Shown: positions 1-8,076 of the stretch, piece after piece
How the letters are laid out: the number at the start of each line of letters is the position of its first letter
Numbering within the stretch: position 1 is the first letter of the stretch
DNA from: JBEKHT01 sp050012135
GTDB taxonomy: Bacteria; Chloroflexota; Anaerolineae; Anaerolineales; RBG-16-64-43
Reading direction: 5' to 3'
DNA length: 64,000 nt
NCBI GenBank assembly: GCA_050012135.1
Contig: JBEKHT010000005.1
Span: 1-64,000 of the forward strand
Translations under genes and position numbers: made by a program
Notes under the pieces: generated by a model
Databases searched by the model: none
The model's input: the letters and a program-made list of their open reading frames with translations, nothing else
What the model was told of the DNA's origin: nothing

Positions 1-84
1 CACCACCTTTCGGAGTCCGGGCAAAAACGAATGAAGTACGGGACGCGCAGCCTGATAGAGGCTCGCAGCGAGGTCCCGCGATGA
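1..84 (+). CDS. C-terminal end of an upstream gene (partial)
   Basis: Reading frame 1 is open from the first base and ends with TGA at 82-84. It gives 27 residues rich in charged side chains. The stop overlaps the ATG of the FHA gene as ATGA, the same coupling seen at many junctions in this window, which is the main reason to think it is a real gene end. Too little is visible to name a product. A chance open frame of this length is also possible. Confidence 0.4.
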   Translation, partial: HHLSESGQKRMKYGTRSLIEARSEVPR

Positions 85-587
85 TCGTTTGCCAGCGATG
101 CAAAGCCTCCGTGTATCTCGGGACCCTCTTCTGCCCTGAGTGTGGCCTGCTCGTGAGCAGCGATGCCTCCGCTCCGACCATCGCCCTGGCGCAAGAGGAA
201 TCAGACGATTTTCGCAGTGAAACGGGCCCCATGGCACGTCCGGCGGTCCTGACCCGGCAGGATTCAGTGGCGCTGCGCGTTGTCGGAAGCACGGTCTCCA
301 TTCCCCTGGCGGGTCAGCAGGACTACATTTTGGGCCGGGCCGAAGGGACCCAGGCCATCCTGCCGGACATTGACCTGAACCGTTTCGGAGCCCATGAAAG
401 AGGGGTTTCCCGCTTGCACTGTCACCTGAAGTATCAGAACGATCAAATGGTGGTCGTCGATCTTGGCAGCGCGAATGGAACCTACTTGAATGGGACCCGG
501 CTTGCGCCCGACCATGCCGTCCCCGTGTCCGAAAACGATACCCTCACCCTGGGCAGCATGAAAGTACGGGTGATCAGAAAGCTGTAG
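81..587 (+). CDS. Zinc-ribbon and FHA-domain protein
   Basis: The 168-residue product probably reads phosphothreonine signals on partner proteins in the cytoplasm. Residues 4-21 hold two CxxC pairs (C4/C7 and C18/C21), a zinc ribbon. Residues 85-168 form an FHA domain, with the GR of the first strand, a serine-x-x-histidine motif (SRLH) and the late NGTYLNG motif that contacts the phosphopeptide. The middle is low in complexity and probably a linker. No membrane segment or signal peptide is visible. It opens a compact operon with a response regulator and a small GTPase, so it may recruit a phosphorylated partner in that circuit. The ligand is unknown. Confidence 0.85.
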   Translation: MIVCQRCKASVYLGTLFCPECGLLVSSDASAPTIALAQEESDDFRSETGPMARPAVLTRQDSVALRVVGSTVSIPLAGQQDYILGRAEGTQAILPDIDLNRFGAHERGVSRLHCHLKYQNDQMVVVDLGSANGTYLNGTRLAPDHAVPVSENDTLTLGSMKVRVIRKL

Positions 588-601
588 CGCGGGAGGCCGG
601 C

Positions 602-844
602 ATGCCGACGACCATTCTGATCCACCTGCTTAACGAGGACTCAATCGTTGGAGAAGTTGAGACCCTGCCTCCCCCGGAGGCGAATTTTGTCACGATCAAC
701 AACCCGCGCCGGCGCGACGGCAAGGACATTGAATACCTGCAGGAGAATGTGACCAGCATCGTGATTGCGGGGCACCGCATTACCGTGATCGAGGTCCTCC
801 CCAGCGCCGGAGAGGAGCAGTTGGTCACCTTCATTCGAGAGTGA
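602..844 (+). CDS. Small conserved-looking protein of unknown function
   Basis: This 80-residue acidic, probably soluble protein begins at an ATG with a GGGAGG ribosome site about 7 bases upstream. It follows the FHA gene by 14 bases and precedes the regulator by 4. The alternating hydrophobic pattern suggests a small beta-rich fold. I recognise no domain, cysteine motif, signal peptide or membrane segment. Its reality rests on position, the good ribosome site and coding-like composition. By context it may be an adaptor for the FHA/GTPase/regulator circuit, which is only a guess. Confidence 0.7.
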   Translation: MPTTILIHLLNEDSIVGEVETLPPPEANFVTINNPRRRDGKDIEYLQENVTSIVIAGHRITVIEVLPSAGEEQLVTFIRE

Positions 845-848
845 TTCC

Positions 849-1604
849 TTGAATCCGGAAACGAAACGCCGCATTCTGGTCGTCGACGATGAACCGCGCA
901 TGGTGCGGTTCATCCGTTTGAACTTGGAGCATGACGGCTTCCAGGTCAGCGAGGCCCAGTCGGGAACTCAGGCCCTTGAGCAACTCCGCAATCAGCTCCC
1001 GGACCTGGTTCTCCTCGATATCATGCTTCCGGACTTGGACGGCTTCGAAACTCTTTCGATGATCCGCGAGTTCTCCAACGTGCCGGTCATCATGGTTACG
1101 GCCAAAGGCGAGGAGAGCGAGCGAGTTCGGGGGCTCGAGTTAGGGGCGGATGACTATATCCCCAAGCCCTTCAGCCCGCGCGAACTGGTCAGCCGGATTC
1201 GGGCGGTTCTCCGGCGCACCGAGGCCCCTGCCCCCGGCTCGGCCCACGGCCCGCTGGTCATCGATGATCGCCTGAAGATCGACTTTGACCACCGCGAGAT
1301 CTGGGTCGAAGGGCGCCAGGTCAAGCTGCGGCCGACGGAGTTTCGGCTGCTCTATCATCTCGTCCAGAATGCCGGCTGGGTCGTCCCTCACGACCAGCTG
1401 CTTGCCAAGGTTTGGGGGTATGAGTATCGCGGGGAAACCCACTACCTGAGGCTTTATGTGAACTATCTTCGGCAGAAGCTGGAGAAGGATCCCTCCCATC
1501 CCAAGTACATCCTCACCGAGCATGGGGTCGGCTACCGCTTTGTCGACTTCCGCCACACTTCGCCGGAGCCGGACCAGGACCGCAGGACGGGAGGCGAAAC
1601 CTGA
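849..1604 (+). CDS. OmpR/PhoB-family response regulator
   Basis: This is a 251-residue two-component transcription factor. Residues 7-125 are a receiver domain with the acidic pocket (VVDDE), phosphoacceptor D57 in LLDIMLPD, the conserved threonine in VTAKG and the lysine in PKPFSP. Residues 145-235 are a winged-helix DNA-binding domain with the typical ending GVGYRF. The start is a TTG at 849, four bases after the previous stop, because the next ATG would remove the first receiver strand. No histidine kinase gene adjoins it, so its kinase must lie elsewhere. It is co-transcribed with an FHA protein and a GTPase. Confidence 0.9.
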   Translation: MNPETKRRILVVDDEPRMVRFIRLNLEHDGFQVSEAQSGTQALEQLRNQLPDLVLLDIMLPDLDGFETLSMIREFSNVPVIMVTAKGEESERVRGLELGADDYIPKPFSPRELVSRIRAVLRRTEAPAPGSAHGPLVIDDRLKIDFDHREIWVEGRQVKLRPTEFRLLYHLVQNAGWVVPHDQLLAKVWGYEYRGETHYLRLYVNYLRQKLEKDPSHPKYILTEHGVGYRFVDFRHTSPEPDQDRRTGGET

Positions 1605-1605
1605 A

Positions 1606-2115
1606 GTGCGGCACCTCAAACTGCTCATCACCGGGCCTTTTGGGGCGGGCAAGTCGCGGATGATCCGGACCATTTCGGAGATTGCGGTGGTCTCCACCGA
1701 GCGCCGCTTGACGCGGCCCGGCTCGAATGGCAAGGAGGAGACTACGGTCGCCATGGACTACGGGCGGGTGACTATGGGCGACACGGTGATCCACTTGACG
1801 GGGACCCCCGGGCAACACCGATTCGATTTCATGTGGGACATTCTCTCTCAGGAAGCGGACGCCTATCTGCTGGTTGTGGACTCGACCGCGCCGGCGACCT
1901 TTCGGGAAGCGGAAGGCCTGCTGGCCCGGTTCCAAGAAAAGGGACGGCCGTACATCATCGCCGCCAACAAGCAGGATCTGAGAGAAGCCCGGCCTCTCCG
2001 CCAGATTGAACGGGCGCTCACCCCCGGTGAGAGCGGCCGAGTGATCCCCTGTACCGGCACCCGGGCTTCTTCCGTGCGACTGGTTCTGTCCCGCATCCTC
2101 GAGGAACTGCCATGA
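1606..2115 (+). CDS. Small Ras-like GTPase (COG2229/MglA-like type)
   Basis: The 169-residue cytoplasmic GTPase has G1 GPFGAGKS (residues 10-17), a G3 of the form GTPGQ instead of the usual DxxGQ, and G4 NKQD. Related bacterial GTPases act as switches in polarity or sensory systems and often sit with Roadblock proteins and FHA or kinase genes. No Roadblock gene is seen here. I chose GTG 1606, one base after the regulator stop, with a GGGAGG site at 1589-1594, because residues upstream of it are out of character. It overlaps the UbiA gene by ATGA. Confidence 0.85.
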   Translation: MRHLKLLITGPFGAGKSRMIRTISEIAVVSTERRLTRPGSNGKEETTVAMDYGRVTMGDTVIHLTGTPGQHRFDFMWDILSQEADAYLLVVDSTAPATFREAEGLLARFQEKGRPYIIAANKQDLREARPLRQIERALTPGESGRVIPCTGTRASSVRLVLSRILEELP

Positions 2116-2993
2116 GGAATTGGCCCGCACTCCTTCTCCGCTCGATGAGGCCCAGGCAGTGGACCAAGAACGTGTTCCTCTTCGCGGCTCTCGCCTTTGA
2201 CCGTCAGCTCCTGCATCGTCTGGCCCTGGAACGGACCTTTGCCGGCTTCCTGCTCATGTGCCTGGCCTCCGGAACCGTGTACCTGATCAACGACATCGCC
2301 GACCGCTCCCAGGATCGCCACCACCCCCTCAAGCGCAATCGGCCTATCGCTTCCGGCCAGCTCCCGGTGTCGGTGGCCCTGGTCACGGCGGTTCTGCTCG
2401 CCCCGATTTCGCTCGGGCTCGCTTACCTCTTGGCTCCTGCCTTCGCCGCCCTGCTCCTTGGCTACCTGGCTCTCAATGTGGCCTATTCCTTCTACCTCAA
2501 GCATGTGGCTATCGTGGATGCCTTGGCGGTGGCGGCCGGCTTCGTCTTGCGTGTCGGCGGCGGCGTCTTGCTGATACAGGTGGTGCGGTTCTCCCCCTGG
2601 CTTTACGTCTGCATGACCCTCTTGGCCCTTTTCATCAGCTTCGGGAAGCGGCGGGCGGAGCTGGCACTGCTCGTCGATTCCGCCGCCGATCATCGACCGG
2701 TCCTGGATGGATACACGATCGCCTTGCTGGACACGTATATGGAGATCGTCTCCGCCGCCACTATTGTTGCCTATTCCCTCTACACCTTCTCTGCTCCCAA
2801 CCTTCCCGCCAACCACTCGATGATGCTGACCACCCCCTTCGTGCTCTACGGGGTCTTCCGCTATTTGTATCTTCTGGAGGTAGACAAATCGGGAGGCGCT
2901 CCTGAAGAGGTCCTGATGGCCGACCGCCCCCTGCAGCTCACGATCGTGCTGTGGGGATTGTGCGCAATGGTCCTGCTCTACTTGCAGACATGA
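2112..2993 (+). CDS. UbiA-family prenyltransferase, decaprenyl-phosphate phosphoribosyltransferase type
   Basis: This 293-residue integral membrane enzyme has about eight hydrophobic helices. The first aspartate-rich motif, NDIADRSQDRHHP, followed by KRNRPIASG, resembles the enzyme that moves phosphoribose from PRPP onto decaprenyl phosphate to make the arabinose donor precursor in mycobacteria. It is less like UbiA enzymes acting on quinone rings. The second acidic motif is weaker. It overlaps both neighbours by ATGA, and mevalonate kinase, an isoprenoid-supply gene, is directly downstream. The lipid chain length and the sugar fate are not determined by the sequence. Confidence 0.82.
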   Translation: MRNWPALLLRSMRPRQWTKNVFLFAALAFDRQLLHRLALERTFAGFLLMCLASGTVYLINDIADRSQDRHHPLKRNRPIASGQLPVSVALVTAVLLAPISLGLAYLLAPAFAALLLGYLALNVAYSFYLKHVAIVDALAVAAGFVLRVGGGVLLIQVVRFSPWLYVCMTLLALFISFGKRRAELALLVDSAADHRPVLDGYTIALLDTYMEIVSAATIVAYSLYTFSAPNLPANHSMMLTTPFVLYGVFRYLYLLEVDKSGGAPEEVLMADRPLQLTIVLWGLCAMVLLYLQT

Positions 2994-3979
2994 CCTTCAC
3001 GGCCTCGGCCTGCGCCAAGGTCATCCTGCTCGGCGAACATGCCGCGGTTTATGGGATTCCGGCCCTGGCCGTCCCCGTGAGCCAGGTGCGAGCCACGGCC
3101 AGCCTGACCCCGGGAGAAACCGCGTTGCGGATCATCGCGCCCGCGGTTCAATTGGAGACGACCGTGGGCGAGCTCAGCCCTCAGGATCCCCTGGCAGCGA
3201 CTGCCCGCCTGGTCAGCGCGCACTACCAAAGAGACCTGCCTGGAGGCACCCTCGTACTCCAGTCCGAAATCCCGATGGCCGCAGGAATGGGCTCGGGGGC
3301 GGCCGTGGCCACCGCCGTCGTCCGGGTTCTGGCCCGGGCCTTCGGCCGAGAGGCGAGCCCCCAAGAGGTGTCGGCCCTTGTATTTGAAGTCGAACGCATC
3401 CACCACGGCACCCCGTCCGGCATCGACAACACAGTCATCGCCTTCGAAAAACCAATCTATTTCGTGCGCGAACGGCCTCCCTCGCTCCTCAGCGTGGGTC
3501 GGCCTTTCCAGCTGGTGATCGCGGACAGCGGGCAGAAGAGTCCGACCCGGGACGCAGTGGCCGGCGTGCGCGCGCGCATGAGGCTGTCCCCGGCCAAGTA
3601 CAACGCGATTCTGGGATCCATCGCAGCACTGGTCGAGACTGGGAGAAGGGCGATCGCCGCTGGAGCTGAGGAAGATCTGGGCCAAGCGATGACAGCCTGT
3701 CACGGAGAGCTTCAGGCCATGGGCGTCTCCAACCCCAGGCTGGACCGCTTGGTGGCGGAAGCCCTGTCCGCAGGCGCTCTGGGCGCTAAGCTTTCTGGAG
3801 CGGGCCTGGGGGGAATCGTCATCGCACTGGTCCGGCCCGCCCAGCAGGAGCAAGTAGCCGCGGCGTGGAGATCTTTGCAGGTAGCCTGGTTGCGCTCCAC
3901 TCAGGTCACAGAGCAACCGAGCTCTTGGCCCCCGAGCGCCACAGGAGTCCCTGCGCCAGGCGCAGGCCAGCGCGAATAG
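2990..3979 (+). CDS. mvk: Mevalonate kinase
   Basis: This GHMP-family kinase (329 residues) phosphorylates mevalonate with ATP in the mevalonate pathway. Visible motifs are the N-terminal KVILLGEHAAVYG, the phosphate-binding loop PMAAGMGSGAAVA, the HGTPSGIDN motif with its catalytic aspartate, and the C-terminal KLSGAGLGG. The ATG at 2990 overlaps the UbiA stop as ATGA, and earlier in-frame starts fall inside that gene. The last ~25 residues are a proline-rich tail not typical of the family. Later pathway steps are encoded at 21.3-23.1 kb on the other strand, and no phosphomevalonate kinase is present in the window. Confidence 0.93.
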   Translation: MTFTASACAKVILLGEHAAVYGIPALAVPVSQVRATASLTPGETALRIIAPAVQLETTVGELSPQDPLAATARLVSAHYQRDLPGGTLVLQSEIPMAAGMGSGAAVATAVVRVLARAFGREASPQEVSALVFEVERIHHGTPSGIDNTVIAFEKPIYFVRERPPSLLSVGRPFQLVIADSGQKSPTRDAVAGVRARMRLSPAKYNAILGSIAALVETGRRAIAAGAEEDLGQAMTACHGELQAMGVSNPRLDRLVAEALSAGALGAKLSGAGLGGIVIALVRPAQQEQVAAAWRSLQVAWLRSTQVTEQPSSWPPSATGVPAPGAGQRE

Positions 3980-3988
3980 CGAGGTCCG

Positions 3989-4002
3989 CCCCCCGGAGGG
4001 GG
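3989..4002. terminator. Short GC hairpin between convergent genes
   Basis: Five C bases, a CGGA loop and five G bases form a hairpin between the ends of the mevalonate kinase operon and the menC operon. It lacks a clear T tract, so terminator activity in either direction is uncertain. Confidence 0.35.
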
Positions 4003-4023
4003 TCAGGACAGGGCGGGGAGAAT

Positions 4024-5142
4024 TCAACCCATTTCGGGTGTGAATCTGGCCTTGCGCAAGGTGACGCGCTGAAGGAGATCCTTGCGCACGGTGACCCCGA
4101 TTCCGCTGCGGGTCGGCACAGGCAGGGTGCCGTCCGCATTCAGGACGAAGGGCTCGTCCACGAGATCCTCTTCATAATAGCGGTCGGAAGCAGAAATGTC
4201 CCCCGGCAGCTTGAAGTTGGGCAAAGTGGCCAGGGCGATATTGGCTGCTCGGCCAATCCCCGTCTCCAGCATTCCGCCGCACCAGACGGGGATCTCTCGT
4301 GCCTTGCAGAGGTCATGGATTCGGCGTGCTTCGGCCAGGCCACCCACTCGCCCGGGCTTGATGTTGATGACTCGACAGGAACCCAGTTCCAATGCCCAGC
4401 GCGCGTGGTCCAGGTCGCGGATGCTCTCGTCCAGGCAAATCGGCGTTCGCAACTGCGACTGAAGCCGACTGTGGTCCAACAAGTCGCTTTCCCCCAGGGG
4501 TTGTTCAATCATTTGCAGATCGAGCTCGTCCAAGGCCTTGAACAAGGAGACATCCTCCAAGCGATAAGCCGAGTTGGCATCGACCTGGAGCATCAAGGTT
4601 GGAAACGATCGGCGAACGTCGCGCACCTCGGCCAGGTCTCGCCCGGGACGGATCTTGATCTTCACTCGCACGTATCCGGCCTGCACGAATTGGCCAACGG
4701 TTTCGACCAGCTGCCGCCGGTTAGGTTGGATACCGACAGACACACCGGCGCGCACGGTTCCAAGCCTGCCCCCCAGGTACTCGGCCAACGGCTTCCCAGC
4801 TCTCCTCGCCAGAAGATCCCAAAGGGCGATCTCGAGCCCGGCTTTCGCCATGGGATGGCCTCGTAGCGAGCGGACGGCTTCTTCGTATTGAGCCACGGTT
4901 TCAAGATCCTGGGATAGAACGGCGGGCGCCAAGAAATCGGTGAGCAGGTGCCAAGCGGTTACCGTGGTCTCGTAGGAGTAGTCCGGGCGGGCGCCGGCGA
5001 CGCATTCCCCCCACCCCTCCAGGCCTTCGCAGGCCACGCGCACAAGGATGGCCTCACGGTCGAGCGTGGCCCCAAAGGAGGTCTCGAAGGGAGCGCGAAG
5101 CCTCATGCGGATGTGATGGAGTTCCACTAAGTCGAGACGCAT
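4024..5142 (-). CDS. menC: o-Succinylbenzoate synthase / N-acylamino acid racemase (enolase superfamily)
   Basis: The 372-residue enzyme carries the complete active site of the muconate-lactonising subgroup of the enolase superfamily: K161-x-K163, D188, E213 and D238 as metal ligands, and K262 in NIKPGRVGG. These positions fit the o-succinylbenzoate synthase/N-succinylamino acid racemase family, whose members may do one or both reactions. No other men gene is in the window, and the gene just upstream is a COG3375-like acyltransferase, a partner known for the racemase type. Racemisation of N-acyl amino acids is therefore as likely as menaquinone synthesis. Confidence 0.85.
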   Translation of the reverse strand: MRLDLVELHHIRMRLRAPFETSFGATLDREAILVRVACEGLEGWGECVAGARPDYSYETTVTAWHLLTDFLAPAVLSQDLETVAQYEEAVRSLRGHPMAKAGLEIALWDLLARRAGKPLAEYLGGRLGTVRAGVSVGIQPNRRQLVETVGQFVQAGYVRVKIKIRPGRDLAEVRDVRRSFPTLMLQVDANSAYRLEDVSLFKALDELDLQMIEQPLGESDLLDHSRLQSQLRTPICLDESIRDLDHARWALELGSCRVINIKPGRVGGLAEARRIHDLCKAREIPVWCGGMLETGIGRAANIALATLPNFKLPGDISASDRYYEEDLVDEPFVLNADGTLPVPTRSGIGVTVRKDLLQRVTLRKARFTPEMG

Positions 5143-5172
5143 GGGTGCACCTCTTCCAGTCTTTGGCGATGC

Positions 5173-6108
5173 CTATGGCTCGGGCGTTTTCCTCAGCAGG
5201 TAGCGGGCTCGCGCGGGATCCTCGCGAGTCCGGTCCCAGAGCTCCTCGGCAACCCATCCTTCAGCAAACAGGGCCTCGAAGATCTCGCGCAGATGAAGCC
5301 GCCATTGGAGAGCCAGGCTTCGGCTTTCTTGAGTCATCCTTCGGAATTGAGCCGGGACCTCGACCGCCACCGGATCGCCCCGCGTGGGAAGTTGCCAGGA
5401 AACAGGACGCAGATCCCCATCGACCAGCCGGGTCAAATTGACGCAAGGAGCCTGCTCTTCTTCTGGGAGGGGTGAGTCAGGCAGGCGCCGGGAAACGCGC
5501 TCGCTTCTGATCCACCACTCCACCTCGAACCGATCCGAAGGCATTCCGCGATTAAGATCATCGCGCATTGAACCGTAGACCTCCCGGCGGTAGCGCCGGG
5601 CGATCGCTCCGAGTCGAGTCAGATTGAGATGCGCATTCCGTGACTCGAGGGGATCAAAGGTCCAGGTGATCAGATCGATCCCCTGTCCGAGAACGAATTC
5701 TCGCTGCGCCAGCTTGAGCAGAAGGCCAATCCCACGATCCCGGAACTCCGGGAGCACGCCCAGCAGATGGGAACAGTGCTTCAGCTGCCGCCCGTGCGGC
5801 CCATTTTCCTCGATCCCGGGAAAACCAAAGACGAATCCCACCAGCCGCGGGGCGGTCGGCCTCCCGGGCAGAACCTCGCCAAGGGGTCGGCTTCCCTCAG
5901 GCGCGCCCTGCTCTCCACCTGGGTCCGGGCCCCCCTGCTCGCGCAGGAAGGCGCCCGCCAGAAAACCTCCGTTGTGGGCTGCGGTCGCGAGCAAGTGGGT
6001 GGGAACAACTTCGAGATCAGATCCCACCCAGATGCTCTGCTGGGCACGCTCCACCTCGACGAAGTCGGCTGGCGCGTCAAGAAATCGGATCGTGACGCTC
6101 GCTGGCAC
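5173..6108 (-). CDS. GNAT-like acyltransferase, COG3375 type
   Basis: The product is about 311 residues and probably cytoplasmic. The N-terminal half has a GNAT-like core with a segment on the limits of growth of a lineage (LLGVLPEFRDRGIGLLLK) that matches the acetyl-CoA binding turn R-x-x-G-I-G. The stretch ITWTFDPLESRNAHLN is characteristic of the COG3375 family, which is commonly found beside MenC-like N-acylamino acid racemases. I chose GTG 6108 because it has a GGAAGG site six bases upstream and family similarity begins there. ATG 6174 and GTG 6186 are alternatives. It ends 30 bases before menC. Confidence 0.75.
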   Translation of the reverse strand: MPASVTIRFLDAPADFVEVERAQQSIWVGSDLEVVPTHLLATAAHNGGFLAGAFLREQGGPDPGGEQGAPEGSRPLGEVLPGRPTAPRLVGFVFGFPGIEENGPHGRQLKHCSHLLGVLPEFRDRGIGLLLKLAQREFVLGQGIDLITWTFDPLESRNAHLNLTRLGAIARRYRREVYGSMRDDLNRGMPSDRFEVEWWIRSERVSRRLPDSPLPEEEQAPCVNLTRLVDGDLRPVSWQLPTRGDPVAVEVPAQFRRMTQESRSLALQWRLHLREIFEALFAEGWVAEELWDRTREDPARARYLLRKTPEP

Positions 6109-6194
6109 TCGCAGCCTTCCCGTGCAGGTCGGGCCCCCCGGACCGTGCCCGGGGCCGGCTTCTTCTTCCCGCATTGCCAATCCCACTTCTGGAT

Positions 6195-7160
6195 TCAGCC
6201 GGGCGATCCTGCCTGCATGGAGCCCCGCCCCCTCCAGACATAGCGAACCAGCTGTCCCATCCCGCGCCCCTCCCCAAGATAGCCAGCCTTTTCCGCCAAG
6301 CTCGCCGGTTGGAGCCCGAACTGGCGGGCGATGCTGTTCGCCTCGCAGGTCCGATTCACCAGCAAGTAGTCCAACCAGAACGGGGTCAGAGGGGAATGGG
6401 GCAGGAATTGATCCAGGATGCGCGCCCCGAGGCGCAGATAGGGGGGCCAGACTGAAACCAACCTGCGGTGCATTCCGCCTGCCTCCAACACGAGGCGGAC
6501 AATTTCACCAAACCCCAGGTGCTCCGGCCCGCCGATCGAGAGAATCTCGTTTCGGGGAGGCTCCGCTTCCAGGCTGAGCCCGAGGCAGGCGACGAGATCC
6601 TCTACCCACAGTGGCTGGAGCAGCGCCGAATCCTCCGGGAGCCAGAAGGCGAAGGGCAACACGCGAGCGACCAGGGCGATGACATTGGTGAAATTGTCCT
6701 CCGGGCCAAATAAAACCGAACTGCGCAGGATCAAGGTGGGGATCCCGCTCTGGCGCAACATGGCCTCCACGATTCCCTTGGCCTGCAGGAAAAGGAAGGC
6801 TGAGTTGCGATCGGCTCCCAGATGGCTGAGGTAAACCATGTGGCGCACGCCAGCCGCCCGCGCCTGTTCAACCAGGTTGCGGGTTCCTTCAATGTCGGTC
6901 GACCACAGATCGCGCCGCCTTCGCCCTCCTTCCGCGCTGGCAAGATGGATGACCGTATCAATGCCGACCAGGGAGGCGCGTAAGGAACGGGCGTCGTTCA
7001 ATGAGGCGACCGCCACCTCCGCTCCCGGATAGGGAATGCCGTGAATGGACGGCGAAGGCCGCAGGAGGAGTCTTACCGAACGCTCCTGCCTGCGCAGGCC
7101 GCGAGCAACAGCCCGCCCAACAAAGCCGGTTGCGCCGGTGATGAGAATGGATCTTTCCAT
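6195..7160 (-). CDS. Atypical SDR / NAD(P)-binding epimerase-like protein
   Basis: This 321-residue Rossmann-fold protein begins MERSILITGATGFVGRAVA, with the glycine-rich TGATGFVG nucleotide loop. It continues with DTVIHLAS and NLVEQARAAGVRHMVYLS, as in the NDUFA9/COG0702 group of atypical short-chain dehydrogenases. The usual YxxxK catalytic pair is not obvious, as is common in that group, so it may bind a nucleotide without redox catalysis. The ATG at 7160 is preferred over one ten codons upstream because it abuts the first strand. It is the first gene of the menC operon. Its substrate is unknown. Confidence 0.82.
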   Translation of the reverse strand: MERSILITGATGFVGRAVARGLRRQERSVRLLLRPSPSIHGIPYPGAEVAVASLNDARSLRASLVGIDTVIHLASAEGGRRRRDLWSTDIEGTRNLVEQARAAGVRHMVYLSHLGADRNSAFLFLQAKGIVEAMLRQSGIPTLILRSSVLFGPEDNFTNVIALVARVLPFAFWLPEDSALLQPLWVEDLVACLGLSLEAEPPRNEILSIGGPEHLGFGEIVRLVLEAGGMHRRLVSVWPPYLRLGARILDQFLPHSPLTPFWLDYLLVNRTCEANSIARQFGLQPASLAEKAGYLGEGRGMGQLVRYVWRGRGSMQAGSPG

Positions 7161-7487
7161 GCGAGGGAATGCGGACGAGATATTCCGCAACGCGGCGATT
7201 ATAGCATCCGCACGCTGTGACCTGGCTTCGGGCCAGTCCTCTCAGGGGCCCACCGATTGGGGCAGAAAGCGACTCTGAAACCGATTTCACAGAGGACGCT
7301 GTCCCCCCAGCCGGGGAAACCGCCAACGGCCTGCGCCCCCTTCGCCCATGATGCAGCAGACAGACCAGCAAGCCCCCCTGTGACCTGGCTTCACAGGCGT
7401 CGGGCGGAAGGGTCCGGAGCTGGGCTTCGCCAATCTCTTCCTGGATCCCTGTCTCCGGTCGATTGGGCACCCCCTGCCAAGCCTTCC
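7161..7487. other. Non-coding stretch with a short direct repeat
   Basis: No coding frame is convincing here. The 15-base sequence CTGTGACCTGGCTTC occurs at 7215-7229 and again at 7378-7392. Its meaning is unclear, and together with the adjoining dead OsmC gene it suggests decayed sequence. Confidence 0.5.
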
Positions 7488-7859
7488 CTAGGCCGGGCTG
7501 TACTTGTCTTGCGAGCACGCGATCGCCCTCTGGAGAGCGGTCGGGGCGAGGGGGTGGAGGCGGACACGGTATTGGACCAGCACGCCGACAAGGAGGGGTG
7601 GCTGCTGCCTGGCTTCTCACGCGCCCACCTGGGCATCGAATGGGCTGACCACCTGGGGCTTTTTGCGGCGTTTGGGAATCCCATCCATGGCGGTGAAAGC
7701 TGCCAAGCTCAGGGCCCTGAGTTCCATGGGCCGAAACCCATCGTCGGCTCCCCCGACCTCCGCACGGGTCCCGAGCGGAAGGCGGAAGCCTGTTCCGGAC
7801 CTCGCGACGAAGCTCATGTTCCCGTCCCAGATGCCCTGGGCTTGGACCACTGCCTCCTT
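7488..7859 (-). pseudogene. Decayed OsmC-family peroxiredoxin gene
   Basis: The minus strand reads as an OsmC/Ohr-type protein: EVGGADDGFRPMELRALSLA, then FTAMDG, RRKKPQVV and, after the first stop, LVQYRVRLHPL and ALQRAIACSQDKYSPA. The frame is broken by an in-frame TGA at 7617-7619 and ends at a TAG at 7488-7490, where the family would continue. Both redox cysteines are gone: the GC of GCTAMD is AF here, and the cysteine of KYC is serine. The expected start codon position (7857-7859) reads AAG. It has no role as a peroxidase now. Confidence 0.8.
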
Positions 7860-8076
7860 GTGGAGGGCGAGGCGGAATCTTCGAAGGCGATCCGAAGAGA
7901 AGACCCGTCCTCTTTGAGAAGATCAGGCCGGAGGTCTCGGTCGTCCCGTGATCAATCGAAAAGACCGACGACCCGATTCTCACGTTTCTGACCCTGGGCG
8001 GTGCAAGAAGATCAAAGCCAACCGCCACGGGAGGGCAAATTGCCGGACCACCCCATGCTCAAATCCGGCCCGGGAA

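Noticed and set aside
849..903. Later ATG start for the OmpR-type regulator
   Set aside because: It would delete the first strand and acidic residues of the receiver domain, so the TTG at 849 is preferred.
3865..4866. Plus-strand open frame across the mevalonate kinase/menC junction
   Set aside because: It overlaps two well-supported genes and shows no recognisable protein features.
7215..7392. 15-base direct repeat CTGTGACCTGGCTTC as a mobile-element target duplication
   Set aside because: No transposase, terminal inverted repeats or element lies between the copies.
7257..7991. Plus-strand open frame of 244 codons
   Set aside because: It is antisense to the OsmC remnant, which has clear family motifs. 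No features are seen on the plus strand.
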